DNA of 64,000 nucleotides from Pseudonocardia parietis (lineage in GTDB: Bacteria; Actinomycetota; Actinomycetes; Mycobacteriales; Pseudonocardiaceae). The position numbers and the translations under genes were made by a program. The notes below the pieces were generated by a model. That model made no database searches. It saw only the letters and a list, made by a program, of their open reading frames with translations, and had not been told where the DNA came from. The stretch spans positions 3,658,001-3,722,000 of the forward strand of contig NZ_JAGINU010000001.1 in assembly GCF_017876315.1 (NCBI RefSeq), given 5' to 3'. Every line of letters begins with the position of its first letter. The stretch's first letter is position 1. Shown piece after piece: positions 56,570-64,000 of the stretch.

Positions 56570-59476
56570 ATGCGCTACCTGCTGCTCGGCCCGCTCGAGG
56601 TCCGGGAGGGCGAGCGGCGGCTGGCCGTGCCCTCGGGAAAGGTCGCGGACCTGCTGGCGGTGCTGCTGGTGCGTGCCGGTCAGGTCGTCCCGCGGGACCG
56701 GCTGGTCGACCTGCTGTGGGACGAGAACCCGCCGAGGACCGCCGGGGCCCAGTTGCACAGCCTGGTCTCCCAGCTGCGCCGCGCGCTCGACACCGGTGCG
56801 CCGGTGCTGGTCACCCGGCCGTCCGGGTACCTGCTCGACGTCGACCCGGCGGACATCGACGTCGAGGTCTTCACCCGGCTGTCCCGGGAGGGGCGGGCGC
56901 AGCTCGCCGCGGGGGCGTCCGCCGCGGCCGCCGACACGCTGCGGGCGGCCCTGGCCCTGTGGCGCGGGGAGCCACTGGTCGGCATCGGCGCCGCCGAGCT
57001 GGTCCGGACGGTCGTGCCGGGCTGGGAGGAGGCGCGACTGGCCGTACTGGAGGACCGGGTCGACGCCGATCTCTCGTCGGGCCGGCACGGCGGCCTCGTC
57101 GCCGAGCTCGACGCCGAGGTGGCCGCGCACCCACACCGGGAGCGGCTGCGCGGCCAGCTGATGCTCGCGCTGCACCGGTCCGGCAGGCGGGCCGACGCGC
57201 TGGCCCTCTACCAGAGCGGACGCCGGGTACTGGCCGACGAGCTGGGCCTGGATCCCGGCCCGGCGCTGCAGGAGCTGCACCGGGCGATGCTCACCGACGA
57301 CCCCGACCTGGCGGCCCCGCCTGCACCCGCCGTCGTCCCGGCGCGGCTCCCGGCCGTCCCCGCGCAGCTGCCCGCGGACATCGCCGACTTCACCGGCCGG
57401 GCCAAGCAGGTGGACCGGATCCGCGACCTGATCGTCGACCGGCTGGACGGCTCACCCGCGGTCGTGGTCTCGGCGATCGCCGGCAAGGCGGGGGTGGGCA
57501 AGACGACCCTGGCCGTGCACGTGGCCCACCAGCTCCGGAGCCGGTTCCCGGACGGGCAGCTCTATGTCGACCTGCGTGGCGCCGAGGCCGACCCACGCGA
57601 CCCCGCGGACGTGCTCGCCCAGTTCGTCCGCGCGTTGAGCGCCGAGGGGGCGACCGTCCCGGACCGGCTCGACGAGCGGGCCGCGCTCTACCGCAGCCTG
57701 CTGGCCGGGCGGCGATTGCTGGTGGTGCTGGACAACGCCGCCGCCGAGTCCCAGGTCCGTCCGCTGCTCCCCGGCGACGCCGGCAGCGCCGTGCTGGTGA
57801 CCAGCCGTACGCCGCTCAGCGGGCTGGCCGGCGCGGTCCGCGTCGACCTCGACGTGCTCGAGCCCGACCAGTCGCTGCAGCTGCTGTCCCGGCTCGTCAC
57901 CCCGGAACGCGTCGCCGGCGAGCCGGAGGCGGCCGAACAGATCGTGCGCTGGTGCGGCCACCTTCCGCTGGCGATCCGGGTGGCCGGGGCCCGCCTGGCG
58001 GCACGGCCGCACTGGACGCTGTCCCGGATGGCCGAGCTGCTCTCCGACGAGCGCCGCCGGCTCGACGAGCTGGCGGTGGGCGACCTGGAGGTGCGGGCCG
58101 GCCTCGCGCTGAGCTGTGCCGGGCTGGACCCGGACGCGCGGCGCGCGTTCCGCAGGCTGGGCCTGCTGGCCGTGCCGGACTTCGCGGCGTGGGTGGTCGC
58201 CGCCCTGCTGGACGTCTCGCGGCAGCGGGCGGAGGACCTGGTCGAGAAGCTGTTCGACGCGCAGCTGCTCGAGCTCGCCGGACCGGGCGGGGAGCCGGCG
58301 CGGTACCGCTTCCACGACCTGGTCCGCGTCTACGCCGGGGAGCTGGCCGCCGCCGAGGAACCGGAGCACGACCGCACCGACGCGGTGACGAGGGCCGTCG
58401 GGGGGTGGCTCACCCTGGCCGAGCAGGCCGGCCGCCGCCTGCCGTCACCCGAGCTCGGGGCAGGCGTCGTGGAGACACCGGCCTGGCAACCGGACCCCGG
58501 CACGCTGCAGGCGGCGCTCGACGACCCGCAGGCGTGGTTCGAGGCCGAGATCGAGACGCTGATCGCGGTCGCGGAGCAGGCCTGCACCTCCGGCCCGGCC
58601 GCACTCGGCTGTCGCTTCGACACCGCGCTGGCCCCGATCAGCGTGCTGCGCGCCTACTACGACGACTGGCGCCGGGTCTCCGGGTTCGCCGTCTCCGCGG
58701 CACGCCGGGCCGGTGACCGGTGGGCGGAGGCGCACGCCCTGCGCGGGCTCGGCGAGCTGGCCCGGATCCAGGACCGGGGATCGGAGGCGCTGGCCGTCCT
58801 CGAGCAGGCCCGGAACACGTTCGATGCCGCCGGTGACCGGCACGGCCGGGCGCTCGCCACGTCCGGGATCGCGGCCGTGTACCGCGACACCGGCCGCCTC
58901 GACGAGGCCGCGGCCCTGCTGGAGGAGGCACTGCTCGTGCTGCGCGCGGTCGGTGACCGCCGGAGCGAGGTGTGGACGTTGCGCCGGCTGGCCGGGGTGT
59001 ACCGGCTGCACGGACGGTTCGACGCGGCGCGGCGGTGCCTGCGGGATGCCCTGGTCGCGGCCGGTGAGCTCGGGGACCCGCTCGCCGAGGCCGCCGTCCG
59101 GGAAGGCCTCGGCGTCGGCTACACCCGGGTCGGCCTCGGCGAGCCGGCCCGGGCGGAGCTGGAGGCGGCGCTGGAGCTGTTCCGCCGCCACCGGTACCAC
59201 TACGGCGAGGCTCGTGCCCTGGGCAGCCTCGGGGAGTTGCACCGCGTCGAGGGCAGGCTGGACGCGGCGGCCCAGTGCCAGCACCAGGCCCTGCGGTTGT
59301 GGAGCGAGCTGCGCCTGCCCTGGTGGCGCGCCCGGACCCGGCGCCGGCTCGGCGACGTGCACGCGGCGGCCGGTGACGACCACGGCGCCCGCGCCCAGTG
59401 GCGGGCGGCGTGGCAGCTGTTCCACGACATCGGTGCGCGGGACGCCGCGGAGCTGCGCGCCCTGCTGGATCGATAG
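56570..59476 (+). CDS. SARP-type regulator with BTAD, NB-ARC and TPR domains (AfsR-like)
   Basis: A 968-residue AfsR-like protein. An OmpR-type DNA-binding domain (about 1-90: RYLLLGPLEVREGERRLAVP, VPRDRLVDLLWDENPPRTAG) and a BTAD domain (about 95-245, ending LALYQSGRRVLADELGLDPG) come first. An NB-ARC ATPase (about 270-560) has Walker A in GKAGVGKTTLAVHVA and LLVVLDNAAAESQVRPLLPG. TPRs (about 690-960) follow. Such regulators activate secondary metabolism in actinobacteria, often after Ser/Thr phosphorylation. GAGGAG lies before ATG 56570. No biosynthetic cluster is adjacent in the window; WhiB7 follows. Confidence 0.92.
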   Translation: MRYLLLGPLEVREGERRLAVPSGKVADLLAVLLVRAGQVVPRDRLVDLLWDENPPRTAGAQLHSLVSQLRRALDTGAPVLVTRPSGYLLDVDPADIDVEVFTRLSREGRAQLAAGASAAAADTLRAALALWRGEPLVGIGAAELVRTVVPGWEEARLAVLEDRVDADLSSGRHGGLVAELDAEVAAHPHRERLRGQLMLALHRSGRRADALALYQSGRRVLADELGLDPGPALQELHRAMLTDDPDLAAPPAPAVVPARLPAVPAQLPADIADFTGRAKQVDRIRDLIVDRLDGSPAVVVSAIAGKAGVGKTTLAVHVAHQLRSRFPDGQLYVDLRGAEADPRDPADVLAQFVRALSAEGATVPDRLDERAALYRSLLAGRRLLVVLDNAAAESQVRPLLPGDAGSAVLVTSRTPLSGLAGAVRVDLDVLEPDQSLQLLSRLVTPERVAGEPEAAEQIVRWCGHLPLAIRVAGARLAARPHWTLSRMAELLSDERRRLDELAVGDLEVRAGLALSCAGLDPDARRAFRRLGLLAVPDFAAWVVAALLDVSRQRAEDLVEKLFDAQLLELAGPGGEPARYRFHDLVRVYAGELAAAEEPEHDRTDAVTRAVGGWLTLAEQAGRRLPSPELGAGVVETPAWQPDPGTLQAALDDPQAWFEAEIETLIAVAEQACTSGPAALGCRFDTALAPISVLRAYYDDWRRVSGFAVSAARRAGDRWAEAHALRGLGELARIQDRGSEALAVLEQARNTFDAAGDRHGRALATSGIAAVYRDTGRLDEAAALLEEALLVLRAVGDRRSEVWTLRRLAGVYRLHGRFDAARRCLRDALVAAGELGDPLAEAAVREGLGVGYTRVGLGEPARAELEAALELFRRHRYHYGEARALGSLGELHRVEGRLDAAAQCQHQALRLWSELRLPWWRARTRRRLGDVHAAAGDDHGARAQWRAAWQLFHDIGARDAAELRALLDR

Positions 59477-59580
59477 CGGTTGCCACGGAGCGCGGACATA
59501 GCCGTCCCGTAGCCGGTCGATAGCCGGTGGCGGGAACGTGTGCGGTACGAGAATCCAAGGCCCCGGGGGGGGAGCCGACG

Positions 59581-59919
59581 ATGAGCCTGTGGGCCGAACC
59601 GATCCGGACTGCGAGAACCCCGCACGACGACAGGGTGCTGCCGTGCCGATCGACCGACGACGATCTGTGGTTCGCCGAGTCACCGGACGACGCCGAACGT
59701 GCCAAGGCCCTGTGCCGGACGTGTCCGGTCCGCGGCGCGTGCCTCGCGACGGCGTTGCGTCGCGGCGAACCGTGGGGCGTGTGGGGAGGCGAGATCTTCG
59801 ACCGCGGCTCGGTCGTGAGCCGCAAGCGACCGCGGGGACGCCCGCGCAAGGTCGATGCCGAACGCGGGCTCGATCGGACACCGGCCGGCGTGGCGTGTCC
59901 GCCGGCCGGTGTCGCCTGA
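59581..59919 (+). CDS. whiB7: WhiB7, redox-sensing resistance regulator
   Basis: A 112-residue WhiB-family protein. Cluster cysteines are Cys22, Cys45, Cys48 and Cys54 (LPC...LCRTCPVRGACL). The turn GEPWGVWGGEIFDRGSVVS and the AT-hook KRPRGRPRK are diagnostic of WhiB7, which binds the housekeeping sigma factor and turns on intrinsic antibiotic resistance genes. It is about 20 residues longer than the mycobacterial protein, due to a C-terminal tail. GGGGGAG precedes ATG 59581. The leader is short (104 bp after the upstream stop), and I cannot show the uORF/attenuator known from mycobacteria. Confidence 0.93.
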   Translation: MSLWAEPIRTARTPHDDRVLPCRSTDDDLWFAESPDDAERAKALCRTCPVRGACLATALRRGEPWGVWGGEIFDRGSVVSRKRPRGRPRKVDAERGLDRTPAGVACPPAGVA

Positions 59920-59951
59920 TAGACCGGCGGGGGCGAGTCCGCACCAGAACG

Positions 59952-61148
59952 TCAGGCTGACGTGCGGCCCCGCTCCAGGGCGGTCTCGTACCAGGACAGG
60001 AACCCGTCCACCGACGCCTCGACGACGGGCGAGAGCGGCCCGGGCCGGTATCCGCGCGAGGCGATCCCGGCGTAGTTGTTCTCGCACAGCGCCCAGTCCT
60101 GCTCCGAGGTCGCCCGCCAGACCGCGGTGAGCGCGTCCTCGTCGATCTCACCGGCGTCGGCACGGACCAGGAAACAGACCTCGACGTCGGTGGTCCCCGC
60201 GTCGACCGGGGAGAGCCGGGTCGTCACGGCGTAGTCGCAGTTGGCGTGCGCCCACATGTCGGGCAGGCAGACCACGCGCAGGCTCCCGGCGTCGGCCTCG
60301 GTGAGCTCGCCCAGGAACGGGGCCACCGGGCGTCCGTCCAGGGACTCGGTGACGAAGCCGTCGCGCAGCGGGAGCCGGGCGATCCGGTACCAGGCGCCGC
60401 CGGGGAAGCTGACCTCGTCGCCGGGCAGCCCGCGCCGCGCCCAGCGCGACCGGGCCTCGGCCACCGCGGCGGCGTAGCGGGGGTCGGTCCGTACGTCGCC
60501 GTGCACGCCGAGATCGAAGTTCGACAGCGTGAACTCGGGGTGGCTGCCCCGGCAGTGGTAGCACTCGCGGTTGTTCTCCACGAGCGTCTTCCAGTTGGCC
60601 GCGACCCGGTAGTGCAGGCGGGAGGCCACCCGGGTGTCGGCGAGGTGGTGCGGGGCGAGCTGCGGCGCCAGTGCCGCGGCGAACCCGTCGATGTCCGGCG
60701 GCTCGTGGGCCAGGCAGACGAACACCAGGCCCTCGATCTCCCGGACGGCGACCGGTGCCAGCCGGTACGCGCCGACCGGGAAGTCCGTCCCCATCAGCCG
60801 GGCCGAGCGCAGAGCACCGTCGGTTCCGTAGACCCACTGGTGGTAGGGGCAGACGAAGGCGCGGACGTTGCCGCGGTCGGCGCTGGTCAGCCGGGAACCG
60901 CGGTGCGCGCACACGTCGTGGTGGGCGTGCAGGGCGCCGTCCTCGCCGCGGACCACCAGCACCCGGTCCCGGCCGACCTCGCGTGCCAGGTAGTCCCCGG
61001 GACGGGTCAGCTCGCACGTGTGGCCTGCGAACAGCCAGCCCGCGGCCCACACGTGCTCCAGGTCGGCGGCGAACACGGCCGGGTCGGTGTACGCGGCCTG
61101 CGGCAGCGACCGGCCGGGCAGGCGTGACAGGACGGCGGCGTCAGCCAT
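59952..61148 (-). CDS. Rieske non-haem iron oxygenase, alpha subunit (GbcA/CMO-like)
   Basis: A 398-residue oxygenase. The Rieske 2Fe-2S site is C80-x-H82 and C100-x2-H103 (DVCAHRGS, FVCPYHQW). The mononuclear iron motif is ENNRECYHCRGSHPEF with His198 and His203, the bridging residue Glu195 and the last ligand in EQDWALCENN. The single-subunit layout resembles choline/glycine betaine/carnitine monooxygenases, which also have NWKTLVENNRECYHC. No reductase gene is adjacent. It is divergent from a LysR gene. GAGGT precedes ATG 61148. The substrate, a betaine or aromatic acid, is not decided. Confidence 0.9.
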   Translation of the reverse strand: MADAAVLSRLPGRSLPQAAYTDPAVFAADLEHVWAAGWLFAGHTCELTRPGDYLAREVGRDRVLVVRGEDGALHAHHDVCAHRGSRLTSADRGNVRAFVCPYHQWVYGTDGALRSARLMGTDFPVGAYRLAPVAVREIEGLVFVCLAHEPPDIDGFAAALAPQLAPHHLADTRVASRLHYRVAANWKTLVENNRECYHCRGSHPEFTLSNFDLGVHGDVRTDPRYAAAVAEARSRWARRGLPGDEVSFPGGAWYRIARLPLRDGFVTESLDGRPVAPFLGELTEADAGSLRVVCLPDMWAHANCDYAVTTRLSPVDAGTTDVEVCFLVRADAGEIDEDALTAVWRATSEQDWALCENNYAGIASRGYRPGPLSPVVEASVDGFLSWYETALERGRTSA

Positions 61149-61265
61149 GGAGGACCTCGGGAGGCTCGGGTGGGCGGCGGAGACGCCGTCCACCCTGACC
61201 GGCCCGGCGCCGTCGTGGTGCCGTTCCGTGATCGTCGGTCACGATGTTGCGATAGGCCGAACCTT

Positions 61266-62171
61266 ATGGTGGACGATGTGGACATCGAGCTGCGCCAGTT
61301 GCGGGTGTTCCTCACCGTCGCCTCGGAGCTGCACTTCAGCCGCGCCGCGGTCCGGCTGCACGTCAGCCAGCCGGCTCTGAGCCAGCAGATCCGCACGCTG
61401 GAGAAGGCACTCGGCACGCCGTTGTTCGACCGCACCAGCCGATCCACGGTGCTGACCCCGGCCGGACGGGTGCTGCTCGACGCCGCGCCCCGGGTGCTGT
61501 TCGAGGCCGAGCGGGCCATGGCCCGGGTCGGCCAGGCGGCGGAGGGCGCGGACGGGCTGCTCGTCGTCGGCTCGGTCGGGACGGCACTGGCCTCGATCGC
61601 GCCGCGGATCCTGCGCACGGTGCGGGCGCGCTTCCCGGAGCTGCAGATGGAGGTGTCCCAGCACGACACGTCCGCGCAGATCGTGGCGCTGACCGACGAG
61701 CGTCTCGACGTCGGGCTGGTCCGCGCGGCGGCCCCGACGACCGCGGTCACCGTCGAGGAACTGGTCGCCGAGCCCCTGCTGGTCGTGCTGCCCGACGACC
61801 ACCCGCTGGCCCGCCGGGACACCGTCGACGCCGCCGACCTCGCGGGGGAGCCGTTCGTGTTGTGGCCGCGCCCGCTCGGACCGGAGTTCTTCGACATCAT
61901 CACCGGCTACTGCCGCGACCACGGGTTCAGCCCCCGGATCGTCGCCGAGGGCCCCGACATCGAGACCCAGCTCAGCCTGGTCGCCGCCGGGATCGGGGTG
62001 TCGCTGCAGCCGTCGTACTACGCCAACCTGCGCCCGCCGGGAGTGGAGTTCCGGCCGTTGTCCGGCGACGTGCCGACGGTGGCGCTGCAGGTCGCGTGGC
62101 GGCGCCGGGACCGCTCGCCCGCCGTCGGGCACTTCGTCGAGGCGGCCCGCGCCTGCGCCGCCGCGGGCTGA
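61266..62171 (+). CDS. LysR-family regulator, divergent from the Rieske gene
   Basis: A 301-residue LysR protein: winged helix at 5-65 (LRQLRVFLTVASELHFSRAA, LHVSQPALSQQIRTLE), then an effector domain with GVSLQPSYYANL. It is divergent from the Rieske oxygenase gene, so it is the likely activator of that gene. Start ATG 61266, with GTG 61278 as the alternative; no clear ribosome site. A BenM/CatR-like effector preference (aromatic acid) is only suggested by general likeness. Confidence 0.9.
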   Translation: MVDDVDIELRQLRVFLTVASELHFSRAAVRLHVSQPALSQQIRTLEKALGTPLFDRTSRSTVLTPAGRVLLDAAPRVLFEAERAMARVGQAAEGADGLLVVGSVGTALASIAPRILRTVRARFPELQMEVSQHDTSAQIVALTDERLDVGLVRAAAPTTAVTVEELVAEPLLVVLPDDHPLARRDTVDAADLAGEPFVLWPRPLGPEFFDIITGYCRDHGFSPRIVAEGPDIETQLSLVAAGIGVSLQPSYYANLRPPGVEFRPLSGDVPTVALQVAWRRRDRSPAVGHFVEAARACAAAG

Positions 62172-62215
62172 GGCTGAGGAGGCGCCGGGGGCTGGGGAGG
62201 CGGCGCGGACCCGCG

Positions 62216-63208
62216 CTATCCGGCGTCGGCCACCCCGTGCCCGGAGCCGGCGACCTGCGGGCGGCCGACGACGAGCGGATCGGGGGTGCCGACGGCGTCG
62301 GCGTCCTTGGCGGTGTAGTCCAGTCCGGACAGCACCAGGCGCATCGCCTCGATCCGGCCGCGCCGCTTGTCGTTGGAGTCGACGACCGTCCACGGCGCGT
62401 GCCCGGTGTCGGTACCGGCGAACATCGCCTCCTTGGCCGCGGTGTAGTCGTCCCACCGCTCCAGGCTCGCCAGGTCGACCGGGCTGAGCTTCCACTGGCG
62501 CAGCGGATCGAGCACCCGGATCATGAACCGGGTCCGCTGCTCGAGCCGGGACACCGAGAACCACAGCTTGACCAGGTGGATGCCGTCGTCCACCAGCGAA
62601 CGCTCCAGTCCCGGCACCTCGCGCATGAACCGCTCGTACTCGTCGTCGGTGCAGAACCCCATGACCTGCTCGACGACGGCGCGGCTGTACCAGGAGCGGT
62701 CGAACAGCACGATCTCCCCGGCCGTCGGCAGCTGCTGGAGGTAGCGCTGGAAGTACCACTGCCCCTGCTCCGCCCCGGTCGGCTTGTCCAGCGCCACCAC
62801 CCGGGCGCCGCGCGGGTTGAGGTGCTCGGTGAACCGCTGGATCGTGCCGCCCTTCCCGGCGGCGTCGCGTCCCTCGAACAGGATCACGATCCGCCGGCCG
62901 GTGTCCTTCACCCAGGACTGCAGTTTCAGCAGCTCGATCTGCAGGGCGCGCTTGGCGTCCTCATACTCGGGGCGGGCCATCAGCTCCGGGTAGGGGTGCT
63001 CCTCACGCCAGGTGCCCACCTCGTGGCCGTCCGGCCCCACCAGCTGCGCATCGCCGTCGGTGCCCTCCAGCACCTGCCAGCTGTTCGGGTCGTCGAGCAG
63101 GTCGACCTTGCGCAGTGCCGCCTGCAGCTCCTCCCGGGTGCGCTCGGAACGTCCGGCCACGTCCGGGGTCCCGCGGAAGCCGCGGACCGCCTGTCCGATC
63201 GATGTCAT
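62216..63208 (-). CDS. ppk2: polyphosphate kinase 2
   Basis: A 330-residue PPK2 enzyme. Walker A is EGRDAAGKGGTIQRF, Walker B is VLFDRSWYSRAVVEQVMGF, and the lid/third motif is KRRGRIEAMRLVLS. PPK2 moves phosphate between polyphosphate and nucleoside diphosphates (or monophosphates). The length fits class I/III enzymes with a single domain. An N-terminal extension of about 85 residues contains the common LRKVDLLDDPNSWQVLEG. It ends 45 bp from the LysR gene in a convergent pair. GAGGAA precedes ATG 63208. Confidence 0.94.
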   Translation of the reverse strand: MTSIGQAVRGFRGTPDVAGRSERTREELQAALRKVDLLDDPNSWQVLEGTDGDAQLVGPDGHEVGTWREEHPYPELMARPEYEDAKRALQIELLKLQSWVKDTGRRIVILFEGRDAAGKGGTIQRFTEHLNPRGARVVALDKPTGAEQGQWYFQRYLQQLPTAGEIVLFDRSWYSRAVVEQVMGFCTDDEYERFMREVPGLERSLVDDGIHLVKLWFSVSRLEQRTRFMIRVLDPLRQWKLSPVDLASLERWDDYTAAKEAMFAGTDTGHAPWTVVDSNDKRRGRIEAMRLVLSGLDYTAKDADAVGTPDPLVVGRPQVAGSGHGVADAG

Positions 63209-63224
63209 CGGGGTTCCTCGCCGG

Positions 63225-63509
63225 TCAGGACCGCCCCGCGGCCCGGCCCCGGCGCAGTCGCTGCCGCGTCCGGATCCCCCAGGCGACACAGCCCAGGGTG
63301 ACCGCACCGAGGACGACGGTCCCGACGAGCGAGCCGAGCACGACCGCGAACAGCACCGTGACGAAGGCGGACAGGATCCCGGCGACCAGGCAGATCTTCG
63401 CGTGCAGCCGCAGCGCCGCCTGCCCCTCGGCGCCGGTGTCGGTCGACCCGGGCCCGCCGATACCCGGCACGTGTCGGTCCTCCGGCCGGTCACCGCTCCG
63501 CTCCCGCAT
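63225..63509 (-). CDS. small two-helix membrane protein
   Basis: A 94-residue protein with two membrane helices (AKICLVAGILSAFVTVLFAV, VGTVVLGAVTLGCVAWGIRT) and basic, disordered ends. Function unknown. It lies 16 bp upstream of ppk2 on the same strand, so it is probably transcribed with it. I chose ATG 63509; longer starts reach to 63692, but their N-terminal part is low-complexity Arg/Gly text antisense to the next gene. Confidence 0.6.
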   Translation of the reverse strand: MRERSGDRPEDRHVPGIGGPGSTDTGAEGQAALRLHAKICLVAGILSAFVTVLFAVVLGSLVGTVVLGAVTLGCVAWGIRTRQRLRRGRAAGRS

Positions 63510-63622
63510 GCGGTCGGGGTTCCCGGCGAGCACCGGTCTACACCACCGACGCCCCGAATGCCGTGAACCCCGGGTGGCGGACGCGGCGATTGAACCCGGA
63601 CCGCGCGGGAACGCTGCACCCC

Positions 63623-64000
63623 ATGGACCACGAACTGTCGCTACGGGTCGACGGGACCGACCACCGCCTGACGGTCGACACCCGCACCTCACTGCTCGAC
63701 GCCCTCCGTCAGCGTCTCGGCAACACCAGCCCGAAGAAGGGGTGCGACCACGGCCAGTGCGGTTCGTGCACCGTCCTGGTCGACGGCGTGCGGGTGCTGT
63801 CGTGCCTGACCCTCGCCGTGACCCGCGACGGCGCCGACGTCGTCACCGCCGACGGCCTGTCCGGGGCCGACGGTGACCATCCCGTGCACCGGGCCTTCGT
63901 CGACGAGGACGCCTTCCAGTGCGGCTACTGCACGCCCGGGCAGGTGTGCTCGACGGTCGGCATGCTCGACGAGTTCGACCGCGGCCGCCCGAGCGTCGTC
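63623..64000 (+). CDS. CoxS/XdhC-type 2Fe-2S subunit of a molybdenum hydroxylase (partial)
   Basis: The first 126 residues of a small iron-sulfur subunit; it runs off the window. The plant-type cluster is CDHGQCGSCTVLVDG...C, and the second helical cluster begins FQCGYCTPGQV. This is the layout of xanthine dehydrogenase, aldehyde oxidase and CO dehydrogenase small subunits, which are partnered with an FAD and a molybdopterin subunit, expected downstream. ATG 63623 is chosen because the homology starts there (ELSLRVDGTDHRLTVD). It is divergent from the small membrane protein. Confidence 0.92.
   Translation, partial: MDHELSLRVDGTDHRLTVDTRTSLLDALRQRLGNTSPKKGCDHGQCGSCTVLVDGVRVLSCLTLAVTRDGADVVTADGLSGADGDHPVHRAFVDEDAFQCGYCTPGQVCSTVGMLDEFDRGRPSVV

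Noticed and set aside
1-64000. CRISPR arrays, tRNA or rRNA genes, insertion sequences, riboswitches
   Set aside because: I looked for regular spaced repeats, tRNA-like cloverleaf ends, transposase motifs and aptamer cores in the gaps and found nothing I can support; without a covariance search, small RNAs may be missed.

Overview
The window is a GC-rich actinobacterial chromosome segment, most likely from a Pseudonocardia-like member of the Pseudonocardiaceae. The evidence is the very high GC at third codon positions, many GTG starts, 4-bp ATGA/GTGA overlaps between genes, a WhiB7 regulator, and SARP, TetR, GntR and LysR regulators typical of this group. The genus is an inference. I saw no rRNA, tRNA, CRISPR array or insertion sequence.

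Layout. (1) 1-5490: the end of an acyl-CoA carboxylase carboxyltransferase gene, then enoyl-CoA hydratase, NTF2-like protein, cytochrome P450, 3Fe-4S ferredoxin and an Old Yellow Enzyme/FAD fusion reductase, which looks like a catabolic operon for a branched or terpenoid acid. (2) 5516-7558: a LysR gene divergent from a YeiH-type exporter. (3) 7653-31763: the most interesting part, a mosaic island. It contains nickel-pincer cofactor genes larC, larB and larE; a bacterial coenzyme-M-type biosynthesis operon (phosphosulfolactate synthase ComA, an unknown Cys-rich protein, two fumarase/aspartase-superfamily lyases and a PLP enzyme); all three subunits of an AllFGH-type (FdrA) transcarbamoylase plus carbamate kinase; a cobalt-type nitrile hydratase with its activator; and most of the Sll0783-Sll0787/MSMEG_0565-0572 (Nit1C) nitrogen-starvation/cyanide gene set, but without the nitrilase. 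Overlapping genes, divergent promoters and a shared AT-rich promoter motif link these parts. (4) 31764-34940: a large SARP-like ATPase regulator. (5) 35001-42031: acyl-CoA ligase, metallo-beta-lactamase-fold hydrolase, aldehyde and alcohol dehydrogenases, a zinc-ribbon protein and a GntR regulator, with four copies of a palindrome close to ATTCTATAGAAT in the promoters. (6) 42094-49479: DUF3159 membrane protein, SGNH hydrolase, Imm5-like protein, DUF4870 protein, a VapC/AbrB toxin-antitoxin pair, a YqeB-like protein, TetR and a large uncharacterised protein. (7) 49542-55159: TetR, acyl-CoA ligase and a single-chain biotin carboxylase-BCCP-carboxyltransferase. (8) 55160-56468: a DUF559 protein with three copies of a 64-bp palindromic repeat. 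(9) 56570-64000: SARP regulator, WhiB7, Rieske oxygenase, LysR, PPK2, a small membrane protein and the start of a CoxS-type 2Fe-2S subunit.

How the island may work (inference). Sulfite and phosphoenolpyruvate would be condensed by ComA, and the lyase/PLP/lyase set would convert the product to coenzyme M or a related sulfonated thiol. The flavoprotein at 21968 could keep a disulfide reduced. The nitrile hydratase turns nitriles to amides, and the AllFGH/carbamate kinase module recovers ATP, ammonia and CO2 from a carbamoylated compound. No enzyme known to consume coenzyme M (epoxyalkane:CoM transferase, 2-ketopropyl-CoM carboxylase) and no LarA is encoded here, so the user of both cofactors is the open question.
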